Positions 1 to 5,566 of a DNA stretch of 7,353 nt are shown in pieces. Numbering within the stretch: the stretch's first letter is position 1; the number at the start of each line of letters is the position of its first letter. The position numbers and the translations under genes are program-made. A model generated the notes under the pieces. It did not search any database. It was not told the origin of the DNA and saw nothing but the letters and a program-made list of their open reading frames with translations. Source of the DNA: Eggerthellaceae bacterium (lineage in GTDB: Bacteria > Actinomycetota > Coriobacteriia > Coriobacteriales > Eggerthellaceae); NCBI GenBank assembly GCA_900754495.1, contig CAAEDC010000039.1, positions 1 to 7,353 of the forward strand. The letters are read 5' to 3'.

Positions 1-128
1 CTGCGGATACTGCGCGCGAGCCCCTCCGCCAACGCGGCGAGGCCTCTCCTCTGCTGAATGACTTTGACGCACGGCTCCGCAGGGAGCTCGTGCGTTTTCC
101 CGTCTTGATACTGAAAGGTTGCAGCGCG
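1..128. other. Upstream flank of prmC, no gene supported
   Basis: I could not assign a gene here. The reading frame of prmC stays open back to base 3, and an in-frame GTG lies at 90, so a longer product is formally possible. The residues upstream of the chosen start (base 129) do not resemble the N-terminus of PrmC or the C-terminus of release factor 1, a common upstream neighbour in bacteria. The other two plus-strand frames stop near 57-60. This may be the end of an upstream gene or spacer DNA. Confidence 0.3.
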
Positions 129-1307
129 GTGAGTCAGGAAGATAGGAACAACGACGTCTGGACGGTTAGGCGGGCGTTGGGTTGGACGTGTGGGTATTTG
201 GAGCGGAAGGGGGATGGGAATCCTCGGGTTTCGTCTGAGTGGCTGCTGTCCGAGGCGTGCGGGTTGTCGCGCATCGATCTGTACATGAATCCCGATCGGC
301 CTCTTGAGCGGGATGAGCTCGATACGCTCCATGACTACGTCCTGCGCCGCGGAAAGGGCGAGCCGCTGCAGTACATCACGGGGGAGGCGCCGTTTCGGTA
401 TCTGACTGTCAAGGTGCGGCCCGGTGTGTTGATCCCGCGCCCCGAGACCGAGGTTCTGGTGAGCGAGGCGTTGGCGTGCCTGCCGCCCGCCGCCAAGCGC
501 GAGGCGGCGTGGAACGCCGAGGCGTCCGCGCAGGAGGCCGCCGCCGTGGCGGAGCTCAAGGCGCGCATCGAGCAGGCGCGGGCCGCCGAGGCAGCGGAGC
601 AGCGTCTTGCGGCGGGGGCGGATGGCGGAGAGAATGCCGGCGCGTTTTCGGCGGAGGCCGCTGCAGACGATGGCGAAGAGGCGCCGCGCGGCGCTTCTTC
701 CGACGCATCTCCTGCTGCTTCTCGCGAGGGTGCCGATGCCCCGGCTGGCTCGGCGGACTCGCAAGGCGCTTCCGGCCCTGAGGGCGATCCGTTCCTTCTC
801 GTCGCCGACATCTGCACGGGATCCGGCTGCATCGCCTGCTCCATTGCGTCGGAGCGTCCCGACACGCGCGTGATCGCGGTCGATCTGGCGTCTGAGGCGG
901 TTGCGCTCGCGCGCGAGAACGCCGAGGCGCTGGGGCTTTCGGACCGGGTCAAGGTCATCTCCGGCGATCTCGGCTCGTCGATCCCCGAGCGCTATCTCGG
1001 CAGGTTCGACCTGATCGTCTCCAATCCGCCCTACGTTCCCACCGCGGTGCTCGACGACATCCCGCATGAGGTGTCGGCGTTCGAACCGGCGCTCGCGCTC
1101 GACGGCGGCGCGGACGGGCTCGATCTGTTCCGACGTCTAGCGCCTTGGGCGCATCGTGCGCTGAAAGCGGGCGGCGCGTTCGCCTGCGAGCTTCATGAAA
1201 CGCACCTGGAGGAAGCTGCCGCCATCGCGCGCGGGGCGGGGTTCGCGGACGCGCACATCGTGCGCGACCTGGCCGATCGCCCGCGCGTCCTCGTCTGCCG
1301 CGCCTAG
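129..1307 (+). CDS. prmC: PrmC: peptide chain release factor N5-glutamine methyltransferase, with long internal insert
   Basis: PrmC (HemK) is a cytoplasmic SAM-dependent enzyme that methylates the glutamine of the GGQ motif in release factors 1 and 2, which aids termination. The 392-residue product shows the helical N-terminal domain (about 10-100), the IPRPETE linker motif (102-108), SAM-binding motif I as DICTGSG (227-233), and the catalytic NPPY (299-302) that holds the substrate glutamine. It ends in a normal C-terminus. Known PrmC proteins are about 280-290 residues. The excess is an insert at about residues 120-221, first Ala/Glu/Arg-rich and probably helical, then acidic and Ser/Ala/Gly-rich. 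I chose GTG 129 because AAAGG lies 10 bases upstream and the homology begins just after it. GTG 90 would add 13 residues and has AGGGAG only 3 bases away. All motifs are intact, so the enzyme is probably active. Confidence 0.93.
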   Translation: MSQEDRNNDVWTVRRALGWTCGYLERKGDGNPRVSSEWLLSEACGLSRIDLYMNPDRPLERDELDTLHDYVLRRGKGEPLQYITGEAPFRYLTVKVRPGVLIPRPETEVLVSEALACLPPAAKREAAWNAEASAQEAAAVAELKARIEQARAAEAAEQRLAAGADGGENAGAFSAEAAADDGEEAPRGASSDASPAASREGADAPAGSADSQGASGPEGDPFLLVADICTGSGCIACSIASERPDTRVIAVDLASEAVALARENAEALGLSDRVKVISGDLGSSIPERYLGRFDLIVSNPPYVPTAVLDDIPHEVSAFEPALALDGGADGLDLFRRLAPWAHRALKAGGAFACELHETHLEEAAAIARGAGFADAHIVRDLADRPRVLVCRA

Positions 1308-1350
1308 GGGCTGAACGAGCGGCGTCCTCGCGTCGTTTCGGCCCTTGTTG
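1308..1350 (+). terminator. Probable intrinsic terminator after prmC
   Basis: Directly after the TAG stop, bases 1308-1318 (GGGCTGAACGA) can pair with 1333-1344 (TCGTTTCGGCCC). This gives about 11 pairs with one G-U wobble and one bulged T, around a 14-base loop. The tract TTGTTG follows at 1345-1350. The stem is good but the T-tract is weak, so termination may be partial. It separates prmC from the convergent DUF3825 gene. Confidence 0.45.
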
Positions 1351-1429
1351 CATCGGCTCAGTAGCTTCGCTTCCCGCTCCGTGTCGGGCATGCTCGGCGT
1401 TGCCTGCTGCCAGCTTCTTCGCGCATGGC

Positions 1430-1448
1430 GGACGGCATCTTGCCGTCC
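1430..1448. other. Perfect 7-bp hairpin in the convergent spacer
   Basis: GGACGGC (1430-1436) and GCCGTCC (1442-1448) form a perfect stem around a 5-base loop. No T-tract follows on either strand, so it is not a standard intrinsic terminator. It lies downstream of both convergent genes and could pause polymerase or protect 3' ends. Nothing else I can support lies between 1351 and 1523. Confidence 0.35.
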
Positions 1449-1523
1449 ATCGACTCCCGCTACGCCAGCGTGCGTGCCGGCTTCCGCCCTGTCGGCGACT
1501 TGTGCCGTATGGGCCCTTCCTCG

Positions 1524-3143
1524 TCAGCGCCTTGCGTCGGATTCCGGGTTCGCGGTCGTCAGCCAGTCGCTGTCGGGGCGGCAGATGATGCGTGCGTTGG
1601 TGTAGGCCTGCCTTATCGTCAGTATGGTCTGCCCCTGGTAGTTCCCCGAGGGCATGAGCTGGACCACCAGCGCGGCATCCGCTCCGCCGCCTTGCTGCAG
1701 GTCCAGCGGCAAAAGCAGGCTCATCGCATCGCCGCGCGGATAGTACGAGGGGATGGCGGTCTTGAAATTCCACCTCACGCGCCGGCGCGCGGTCTCGATC
1801 GCATCCTCCAGCCCCGAGCGCAGCCTTCTGAACAGCCGGGCGTCTCCGTCCACGGTCCCGCTCAGCTTTGCGAAGAGGCGTGAGCGTTCATCGCGGTCGC
1901 TCGCCCTGCGCGCCTCTTCGAGGATGCGGCTGGCGACGGGGTCGGCTCCGAGTTCCTCCTCCAAAAAGCCGATCGGCAAGCGCTCGATGTTGTCCAAGAT
2001 CACATGATCGAAATCGGTGATGAGCTCTTTGCCGAGGTCGAAGAGCATGTCCTCCTTGCGCTCGAAGTACGATGCCGGCTCCGGGAGCGGGTTGAACAGG
2101 CTCACGAGCCGTTTTCCCAATCCGCGCGCGCCCGCGGTGGCGAAACCGGCGAACTCCCAGGGGATAGCGCCGATAGAGGGCTCGAAGCAGGCGAAGATGT
2201 CGTCGTAGCGGTCGTTGACGAGTCCCGTGTTGAACGCCGCGAGCGACCCGTCTGAGGCGATGGCGATCTTGCCCTCCTTGCTCAACCGGTAGAACGTCGT
2301 GCATATGTAGCTGTGGAGGATCGCGTTGCGCGGCTCCTCTCCATCCTCGGCCCCGAAATCCCATCGCTCGTCGAGGGCGATGTCGGCAAGCTCCTGGAGG
2401 AACGCATCCCAGCTGCCGAGCCACGCGAACCGCTCGAGCGCCTTGGACGGCGCGTCATGAGCGGTGCGCCGGGGTTTCACGAAGTCGTTGACGTAGGAGA
2501 CGAACCAAGGAAGCAGATCCGTCCGGGTGGCGGCTTGGCGCTTAAGCGAGATCTCGAGCGGGGTCACGCCGTCGGCACGCAGCGCGGGGATGGGGAAGAC
2601 GAGCTTTCCCTCGTAGCAGCGCACGGCGCCCGCTTTGCGCGACGCGCGCCAGCCGGCGGACAGCACGTCAAGCGCACGGCGGTCCGCTCGTGCGGCGTGG
2701 ATCTCGTTGAGCCTCTGTCGCGGTGCGAAGCAGAACTGCGCGAACTCGTCGCCGGTGAGGGCGAGGAGCTCGTCTGGCGCCGGAGCTTCCGCGTATTCGG
2801 ATGTGGCGGCCATCAGGGCTGCCACGCGGTCTGCCTCGAGGGCGAGATCGGAGGCGGCTTCGGGGTCGATGGCGGTCGCGGGGTCGAGGCGCCCGTCGTC
2901 GAGCTTCCCTTCAAGGCCGGGCTTCCCTTCAAGGCCGGGCTTCCCTTCAAGGTCGGGGTGGAACGTTCGGCTGTCGAGCGTTCTTCCGTCCGCCTCCTCC
3001 GCCACGGTGCTTCCCGCGCCGTGGCGCACGGGAGGGGTAGCGAGCGTTCTTCCGCCGTATCCTTTCGCCACCGCGCCTCCTCGGCCGTGACGGTTGAAGG
3101 GATTTTCCCATCTTGCGGTTTCGTTCATTGTCGGTGTGATCAT
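1524..3143 (-). CDS. DUF3825 domain-containing protein with repeat-bearing N-terminus
   Basis: The 539-residue product matches my recollection of DUF3825 over about 270-530. Support comes from NAILHSYICTTFYRL (273-287), FNTGL (304-308), LFDLGKELITDFDHVILDN (367-385), NFKTAIPSYYP (459-469), a LLLPL stretch (476-480), and the C-terminal GQTILT...AYTNARII..PDSDWL (504-528). The function of DUF3825 is not established as far as I know, and I assign none. Residues 1-85 are low complexity and made of tandem repeats; 125-230 form a separate globular region that I do not recognise. There is no signal peptide or membrane segment, so it is probably cytoplasmic. I chose ATG 3143 because AAGGAG lies 6 bases upstream. 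The frame could extend to 3239, but that extension looks non-coding and covers the promoter region. It stands alone, convergent to prmC and divergent from punA. Confidence 0.8.
   Translation of the reverse strand: MITPTMNETARWENPFNRHGRGGAVAKGYGGRTLATPPVRHGAGSTVAEEADGRTLDSRTFHPDLEGKPGLEGKPGLEGKLDDGRLDPATAIDPEAASDLALEADRVAALMAATSEYAEAPAPDELLALTGDEFAQFCFAPRQRLNEIHAARADRRALDVLSAGWRASRKAGAVRCYEGKLVFPIPALRADGVTPLEISLKRQAATRTDLLPWFVSYVNDFVKPRRTAHDAPSKALERFAWLGSWDAFLQELADIALDERWDFGAEDGEEPRNAILHSYICTTFYRLSKEGKIAIASDGSLAAFNTGLVNDRYDDIFACFEPSIGAIPWEFAGFATAGARGLGKRLVSLFNPLPEPASYFERKEDMLFDLGKELITDFDHVILDNIERLPIGFLEEELGADPVASRILEEARRASDRDERSRLFAKLSGTVDGDARLFRRLRSGLEDAIETARRRVRWNFKTAIPSYYPRGDAMSLLLPLDLQQGGGADAALVVQLMPSGNYQGQTILTIRQAYTNARIICRPDSDWLTTANPESDARR
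2903..2956 (-). repeat. Three tandem 18-bp units inside the DUF3825 gene
   Basis: The 18-base unit occurs at 2903-2920, 2921-2938 and 2939-2956. The first two copies are identical and the third differs at one base. Read on the minus strand they encode GLEGKP-type repeats, about residues 63-80 of the protein. The unit is a multiple of three, so copy number can change without shifting the frame. The near-identity suggests recent expansion by slippage. Confidence 0.92.
2976..3107 (-). repeat. Two diverged 66-bp tandem units encoding 22-residue repeats
   Basis: Residues 13-34 and 35-56 of the DUF3825 protein align as two copies of a 22-residue unit sharing RHGxG, VA and GRTL. RHG falls at 18-20 and 40-42; GRTL falls at 31-34 and 53-56, both offset by exactly 22. 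In the DNA a 14-base identical stretch recurs at 2975-2988 and 3041-3054, exactly 66 bases apart. The copies are older than the neighbouring 18-bp repeat, judging by their divergence. Confidence 0.75.
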
Positions 3144-3149
3144 CTGTCT

Positions 3150-3155
3150 CTCCTT
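3150..3155 (-). promoter_or_regulatory. Ribosome binding site of the DUF3825 gene
   Basis: On the minus strand AAGGAG lies 6 bases before the ATG whose A is at 3143. This near-ideal site decides the start in favour of 3143 rather than the longer open frame. Confidence 0.8.
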
Positions 3156-3171
3156 TTCCTGCGGTGCCCTC

Positions 3172-3196
3172 ACTATAGGAGGCGCATCGAATGCGC
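3172..3196 (-). promoter_or_regulatory. Candidate -10 box and adjoining 15-bp palindrome for the DUF3825 gene
   Basis: Reading the minus strand, TATAGT (3177-3172) is a plausible -10 box about 30 bases before the start codon. No convincing -35 hexamer is present. Just upstream, GCGCAT-CGA-ATGCGC (3182-3196) is a perfect inverted repeat with a 3-base centre. Its position in the -10 to -35 spacer is where a repressor or activator dimer often binds. No regulator gene is in the window. Confidence 0.4.
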
Positions 3197-3202
3197 GCCG
3201 CA

Positions 3203-3226
3203 GGGGAGGGAGGGGGAGCGCGGGGG
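3203..3226 (+). other. G-quadruplex-type G-tract in the divergent control region
   Basis: Four runs of G (4, 3, 5 and 5 bases) are separated by loops of 1, 1 and 5 bases on the plus strand. This fits the usual pattern for an intramolecular G-quadruplex with very short loops. It sits between the two divergent candidate promoters, roughly 65 bases before the punA -10 box and 25 bases behind the DUF3825 -10 box. Folding in the cell is not shown. Confidence 0.5.
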
Positions 3227-3288
3227 AACCTGCACGCATGCGGTGCGATCGTGCGGACTTTCCTCTCTCCGAACGCCTCCGATGCCGC

Positions 3289-3349
3289 TACAATGCATAC
3301 TGGACATGATCTGATACCTATTCGCCCCACTGCGCAGGTGGTGCGGGCG
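3289..3349 (+). promoter_or_regulatory. Candidate -10 box and leader hairpin of the punA unit
   Basis: TACAAT (3289-3294) is a good -10 match about 85 bases before the punA start; no clear -35 box lies at the usual distance. In the predicted leader, CGCCC (3323-3327) pairs with GGGCG (3345-3349), and CAC with GTG inside it, around the loop 3331-3337. No T-tract follows the hairpin. I do not recognise the conserved core of a purine riboswitch here. Confidence 0.4.
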
Positions 3350-3378
3350 ATCGACGATCTGAAAGGCGGTTTTCTGCT

Positions 3379-4257
3379 ATGGCCAACGACAACGCTCGCG
3401 TCTCCATCAACCAGCTCGTCGCGCACCTCGACGAGGCTTGCGCCTATCTGCGCTCGCGCCTGGGCGACAGGAAACCCGAAGTCGGCATCACCCTCGGATC
3501 GGGATTGGGGACCGTCGCCGAACGCATCGAGGACCCCCTCTTCATCCCCTATGGGGAGGTGCCGCATATGAAGTGCTCGACCGTCGCCGGGCATGTCGGG
3601 CGCTTCGTCGTCGGCGTCCTTGGCGGCAGGCAGGTCATCTGCATGCAGGGCCGCCTGCATGGCTACGAGGGCAACACCTCGCAGGAGGTCGCGTTCCCGA
3701 TCTGGCTCATGAGGGGCATCGGCGTGAACACGCTCATCACCAGCAACGCCGCCGGCGCTATCAACGAGAGCTACAACGTCGGCGATCTGTGCCTTATGAC
3801 CGACCACATCAACTTCACGGGCCGCAACCCGATCGTGGGCACCGAGCCCGACGCCATCGCGCCGCGGTTCTTCTCGATGTTGAACTGCTACGACCCCGAG
3901 CTCCGCGCGCTCGCGCGCAAGGTCGCCGATGCGGAGGGCATTCCCGTGCAGGAGGGCGTGTACCTGGGTTTGAAGGGCCCGAGCTTCGAGACGGCGGCGG
4001 AGATCCGCGCGTTTCGGATCTGGGGAGCCGACACGGTCGCCATGTCGGTGTGCGAGGAGGTCATCGCCGCCCGCCATGTCGGCATGCGCGTGCTGGGCGT
4101 GTCCCTGATCTCCAACATGGCATGCGGGGTGGGGGACGCCGATCCCTGCAACGACGAGGTGTTCGAGGTGGCGTTCCGCTCGGCCGGGAACTTCGCACGC
4201 ATGGTCGAGGGCGTGCTCGAGCAGCTGCCCCCCTTCGAAGGCGAAGGCGGGGAGTAG
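3379..4257 (+). CDS. punA: Purine-nucleoside phosphorylase, trimeric PNP/MTAP family
   Basis: This enzyme cleaves purine ribo- and deoxyribonucleosides with phosphate, giving the free base and (deoxy)ribose 1-phosphate for purine salvage in the cytoplasm. The 292-residue product has the normal family length and order of motifs: phosphate-loop GSGLG (40-44), VAGH with His72, GRLHGYEG (91-98) with the phosphate-binding Arg/His pair, SNAAGAIN (122-129), GPSFETAAEIR (200-210) with base-binding Glu204, and SLISN (242-246) whose Asn246 matches the purine-selecting Asn of mammalian-type PNP. Most relatives have GMS.VPE; here residues 221-227 read AMSVCEE, a visible departure beside the substrate pocket. 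ATG 3379 has AGGCGG about 9 bases upstream. The next gene starts one base after the stop, so the two are almost surely co-transcribed. The symbol is by analogy with Bacillus; exact substrate preference cannot be read from the sequence. Confidence 0.93.
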   Translation: MANDNARVSINQLVAHLDEACAYLRSRLGDRKPEVGITLGSGLGTVAERIEDPLFIPYGEVPHMKCSTVAGHVGRFVVGVLGGRQVICMQGRLHGYEGNTSQEVAFPIWLMRGIGVNTLITSNAAGAINESYNVGDLCLMTDHINFTGRNPIVGTEPDAIAPRFFSMLNCYDPELRALARKVADAEGIPVQEGVYLGLKGPSFETAAEIRAFRIWGADTVAMSVCEEVIAARHVGMRVLGVSLISNMACGVGDADPCNDEVFEVAFRSAGNFARMVEGVLEQLPPFEGEGGE

Positions 4258-4258
4258 C

Positions 4259-4798
4259 ATGGCGAACGGGCGCGTGCGGGCGTTCTCCCCGGGGAAGGCG
4301 CTCGAGGATCTTTCCCGTGAGGAGCTCATCGCCTATGCGCAGCTGTGCTCCAAGAACCTGTTCGCGATCGACGGCACGTGGTTCCAGTCGATCGAGGCCG
4401 AACGCGGCATGGACGAGGCGATGCTCCACGACGAGCGCGCCTGGGAGCGCTTCACGGCAAGCGAGGCGCGCCGGCTCAAAGCGTTTCTCGGTCTGGAAGA
4501 CGGCTGCGGCCTTGAGGGGCTCGCGCGGGCGCTTCCGCTCAAGTTGACCTCGCCTTGCAACGAGACGGAGATCCGCTGGGAAGGGGACGAGCTCGTCTTC
4601 CGCGTTGTCTCGTGCCGCGTTCAGGCGGCGCGGAGCCGCAAGGGCATGAGTCTCCACCCCTGCAAGCCCGTGGGCCTCGTCGAGTACGGCGGGTTCGCCA
4701 AAGCGCTTGACCCGCGCATCGAGTGCGTCTGCGACAGCTGCTATCCCGACGTCGCCGACGGTACCTGCGCGTGCGCCTGGCGCTTCCGGATCGGTTAG
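4259..4798 (+). CDS. DUF6125-like cysteine-rich protein of unknown function
   Basis: This 179-residue soluble protein resembles what I recall as the DUF6125 family, distantly linked to proteins annotated as L-2-amino-thiazoline-4-carboxylic acid hydrolase-like. Visible hallmarks are an N-terminal helical part with LSREELI (18-24) and DGTWFQSIEAERGMDEA (38-54), then a C-terminal half with Cys119, PCKPVG (134-139), YGGFAKALDPRI (143-154) and clustered cysteines at 156, 158, 161, 170 and 172, ending in AWRFRIG. The cysteines could bind metal or a cofactor, but this is inference. There is no signal peptide or membrane helix. The ATG follows the punA stop after one base, and GGCGGGGAG at the end of punA can act as ribosome binding site, so translation is probably coupled. 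A link to purine salvage is suggested only by position. No clear terminator follows. Confidence 0.75.
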   Translation: MANGRVRAFSPGKALEDLSREELIAYAQLCSKNLFAIDGTWFQSIEAERGMDEAMLHDERAWERFTASEARRLKAFLGLEDGCGLEGLARALPLKLTSPCNETEIRWEGDELVFRVVSCRVQAARSRKGMSLHPCKPVGLVEYGGFAKALDPRIECVCDSCYPDVADGTCACAWRFRIG

Positions 4799-4856
4799 CG
4801 AGGGCGTTTGCGGAGGGTCGGCGCACGAAATTGCGCTTCGCAGTCCAATTATGAAG

Positions 4857-4991
4857 CGTTTTGCGTAGGCGGTGATCCCACCGAGGGGTGCTGCCGGAGT
4901 GAGGGAACTCACTGATCAGGAGTTTCTTTGCGAGGGAGCGATCTATGCAGGAAGGATCGCGTTCCAAAAGGCGGTCTGCCTACGCAAAACG
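4857..4991. repeat. 135-bp segment bounded by 14-bp perfect inverted repeats
   Basis: CGTTTTGCGTAGGC (4857-4870) is the exact reverse complement of 4978-4991. A partial third copy of the end, GCGTAGGCGG, occurs at 5042-5051 and matches 4863-4872. The distal arm is followed by TCGCTTTTTT (4992-5001). This may be a small miniature-inverted-repeat-like element, the ends of a structured RNA, or a dispersed intergenic repeat. No target duplication is obvious. Confidence 0.55.
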
Positions 4992-5064
4992 TCGCTTTTT
5001 TGGAGCGGGAGCGCGTGCGACGCGCTCGGGAATGGCGATTCGCGTAGGCGGAAGCAGGGGGTCC

Positions 5065-5175
5065 CGGCAAAGATCCTGGCGGAGCGTCTCGGACGAGGAC
5101 CGCAAAGGAAGGTTCCGGCAGAGGATCTTGGCGAGCGACACGGGTGAAAGATCTTTGCAGGGATCCTGGCGTAAC
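5065..5175. repeat. Cluster of degenerate GATC-centred repeats
   Basis: Three related copies run in the same direction near 5065-5086, 5115-5137 and 5157-5175. They share a GGCA..GGATC.TGGCG core; GATCCTGGCG is identical in the first and third. A perfect 10-bp palindrome, AAAGATCTTT, lies at 5147-5156, and GCAAAGATC (5068-5076) recurs inverted at 5150-5158. The pattern looks like an intergenic repeat family rather than coding DNA. Confidence 0.55.
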
Positions 5176-5273
5176 TTTCCCCGATCAACATCGCTGCGGC
5201 CCTGCGATCCGCCGTCCGCAGCCGAATCGATCCGCGCAGCCCTTTCCCGCATTATTCGATGCGCCCCTGACCT

Positions 5274-5279
5274 TACAAT
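5274..5279 (+). promoter_or_regulatory. Candidate -10 box for the small membrane protein gene
   Basis: TACAAT lies 30 bases before the ATG at 5310, giving a predicted leader of roughly 24 bases. The same hexamer serves as the punA candidate. The -35 region (about 5251-5256, ATTATT) is a poor match, so an activator or a different sigma factor cannot be excluded. Confidence 0.4.
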
Positions 5280-5309
5280 GATCCAAAGCAACCGGGAAAA
5301 GGGGCAGCC

Positions 5310-5492
5310 ATGACCATGAACCCCCACACCACCGCATCCGAGCTTCGGCAGACGACCCGCCGCGCGCAGAGCGCCGCAAGCTCCCGCGAAGCCGCCGCCA
5401 AACCTGCCAAGCGCCTCATCACCCCCGCCGCGCTCTTCGGTGCCGGCTTCATCCTCGCCGTCTCCCTCATCGCCAAGGCGTTTTACGACTAG
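5310..5492 (+). CDS. Small single-pass membrane protein, unknown function
   Basis: This 60-residue protein has a polar N-terminal half rich in Ala, Arg, Ser and Lys (1-36). One hydrophobic helix follows (about 38-55, LITPAALFGAGFILAVSLIA) and a short tail KAFYD. The basic residues before the helix favour an N-in, C-out orientation by the positive-inside rule, with almost nothing exposed outside. AAGGGG lies 5 bases before ATG 5310, and a -10-like box is about 30 bases upstream, so it looks like a genuine independently expressed small gene. A second ATG at 5316 would shorten it by two residues. I recognise no family. It could be a tail-anchored regulator or a small subunit of a membrane complex, but nothing in the window says which. 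Confidence 0.65.
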   Translation: MTMNPHTTASELRQTTRRAQSAASSREAAAKPAKRLITPAALFGAGFILAVSLIAKAFYD

Positions 5493-5566
5493 GCTGGACG
5501 GCGCAGCATTTCGCGCGGTGGTCGATCGCCGTCAAAGTCGTTGCATCTCACGGCGCTCGCTCGATC

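Larger units (their letters stand above)
4799..5309. other. Repeat-rich intergenic region without a credible gene
   Basis: About 510 bases separate the DUF6125-like gene from the next small gene. Several hairpins are visible: AGTGAG/CTCACT around GGAA (4898-4913), GAGCGCGT/ACGCGCTC around GCG (5009-5027), and GCTGCGG/CCGCAGC (5193-5199 with 5216-5222). A 14-bp inverted repeat and a cluster of GATC-centred repeats are listed separately. A 122-residue plus-strand frame (4945-5313) has a passable ribosome binding site. However, its product is Arg/Ser-rich without domain character and is written almost wholly across the repeats, so I do not call it. Confidence 0.6.

Noticed and set aside
1345..1605. 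86-codon plus-strand frame between prmC and the DUF3825 gene
   Set aside because: No ribosome binding site or recognisable sequence, and it overlaps the 3' end of the opposite gene.
2313..3314. 333-codon plus-strand frame opposite the DUF3825 gene
   Set aside because: Mirror of the conserved DUF3825 coding region; no recognisable protein and no convincing ribosome binding site.
3295..3378. Purine riboswitch in the punA leader
   Set aside because: A leader hairpin exists, but I see neither the three-way junction nor the conserved core bases of a purine riboswitch.
2947..4329. 460-codon minus-strand open frame opposite purine nucleoside phosphorylase
   Set aside because: It overlaps a clearly homologous gene on the other strand, has no domain-like sequence, and long antisense frames are expected in GC-rich DNA with this codon bias.
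4945..5313. 122-codon plus-strand frame in the repeat-rich spacer
   Set aside because: A passable ribosome binding site (GAGGGAG) is present. However, the Arg/Ser-rich product has no domain character, is made of intergenic repeats and runs into the better-supported small gene.
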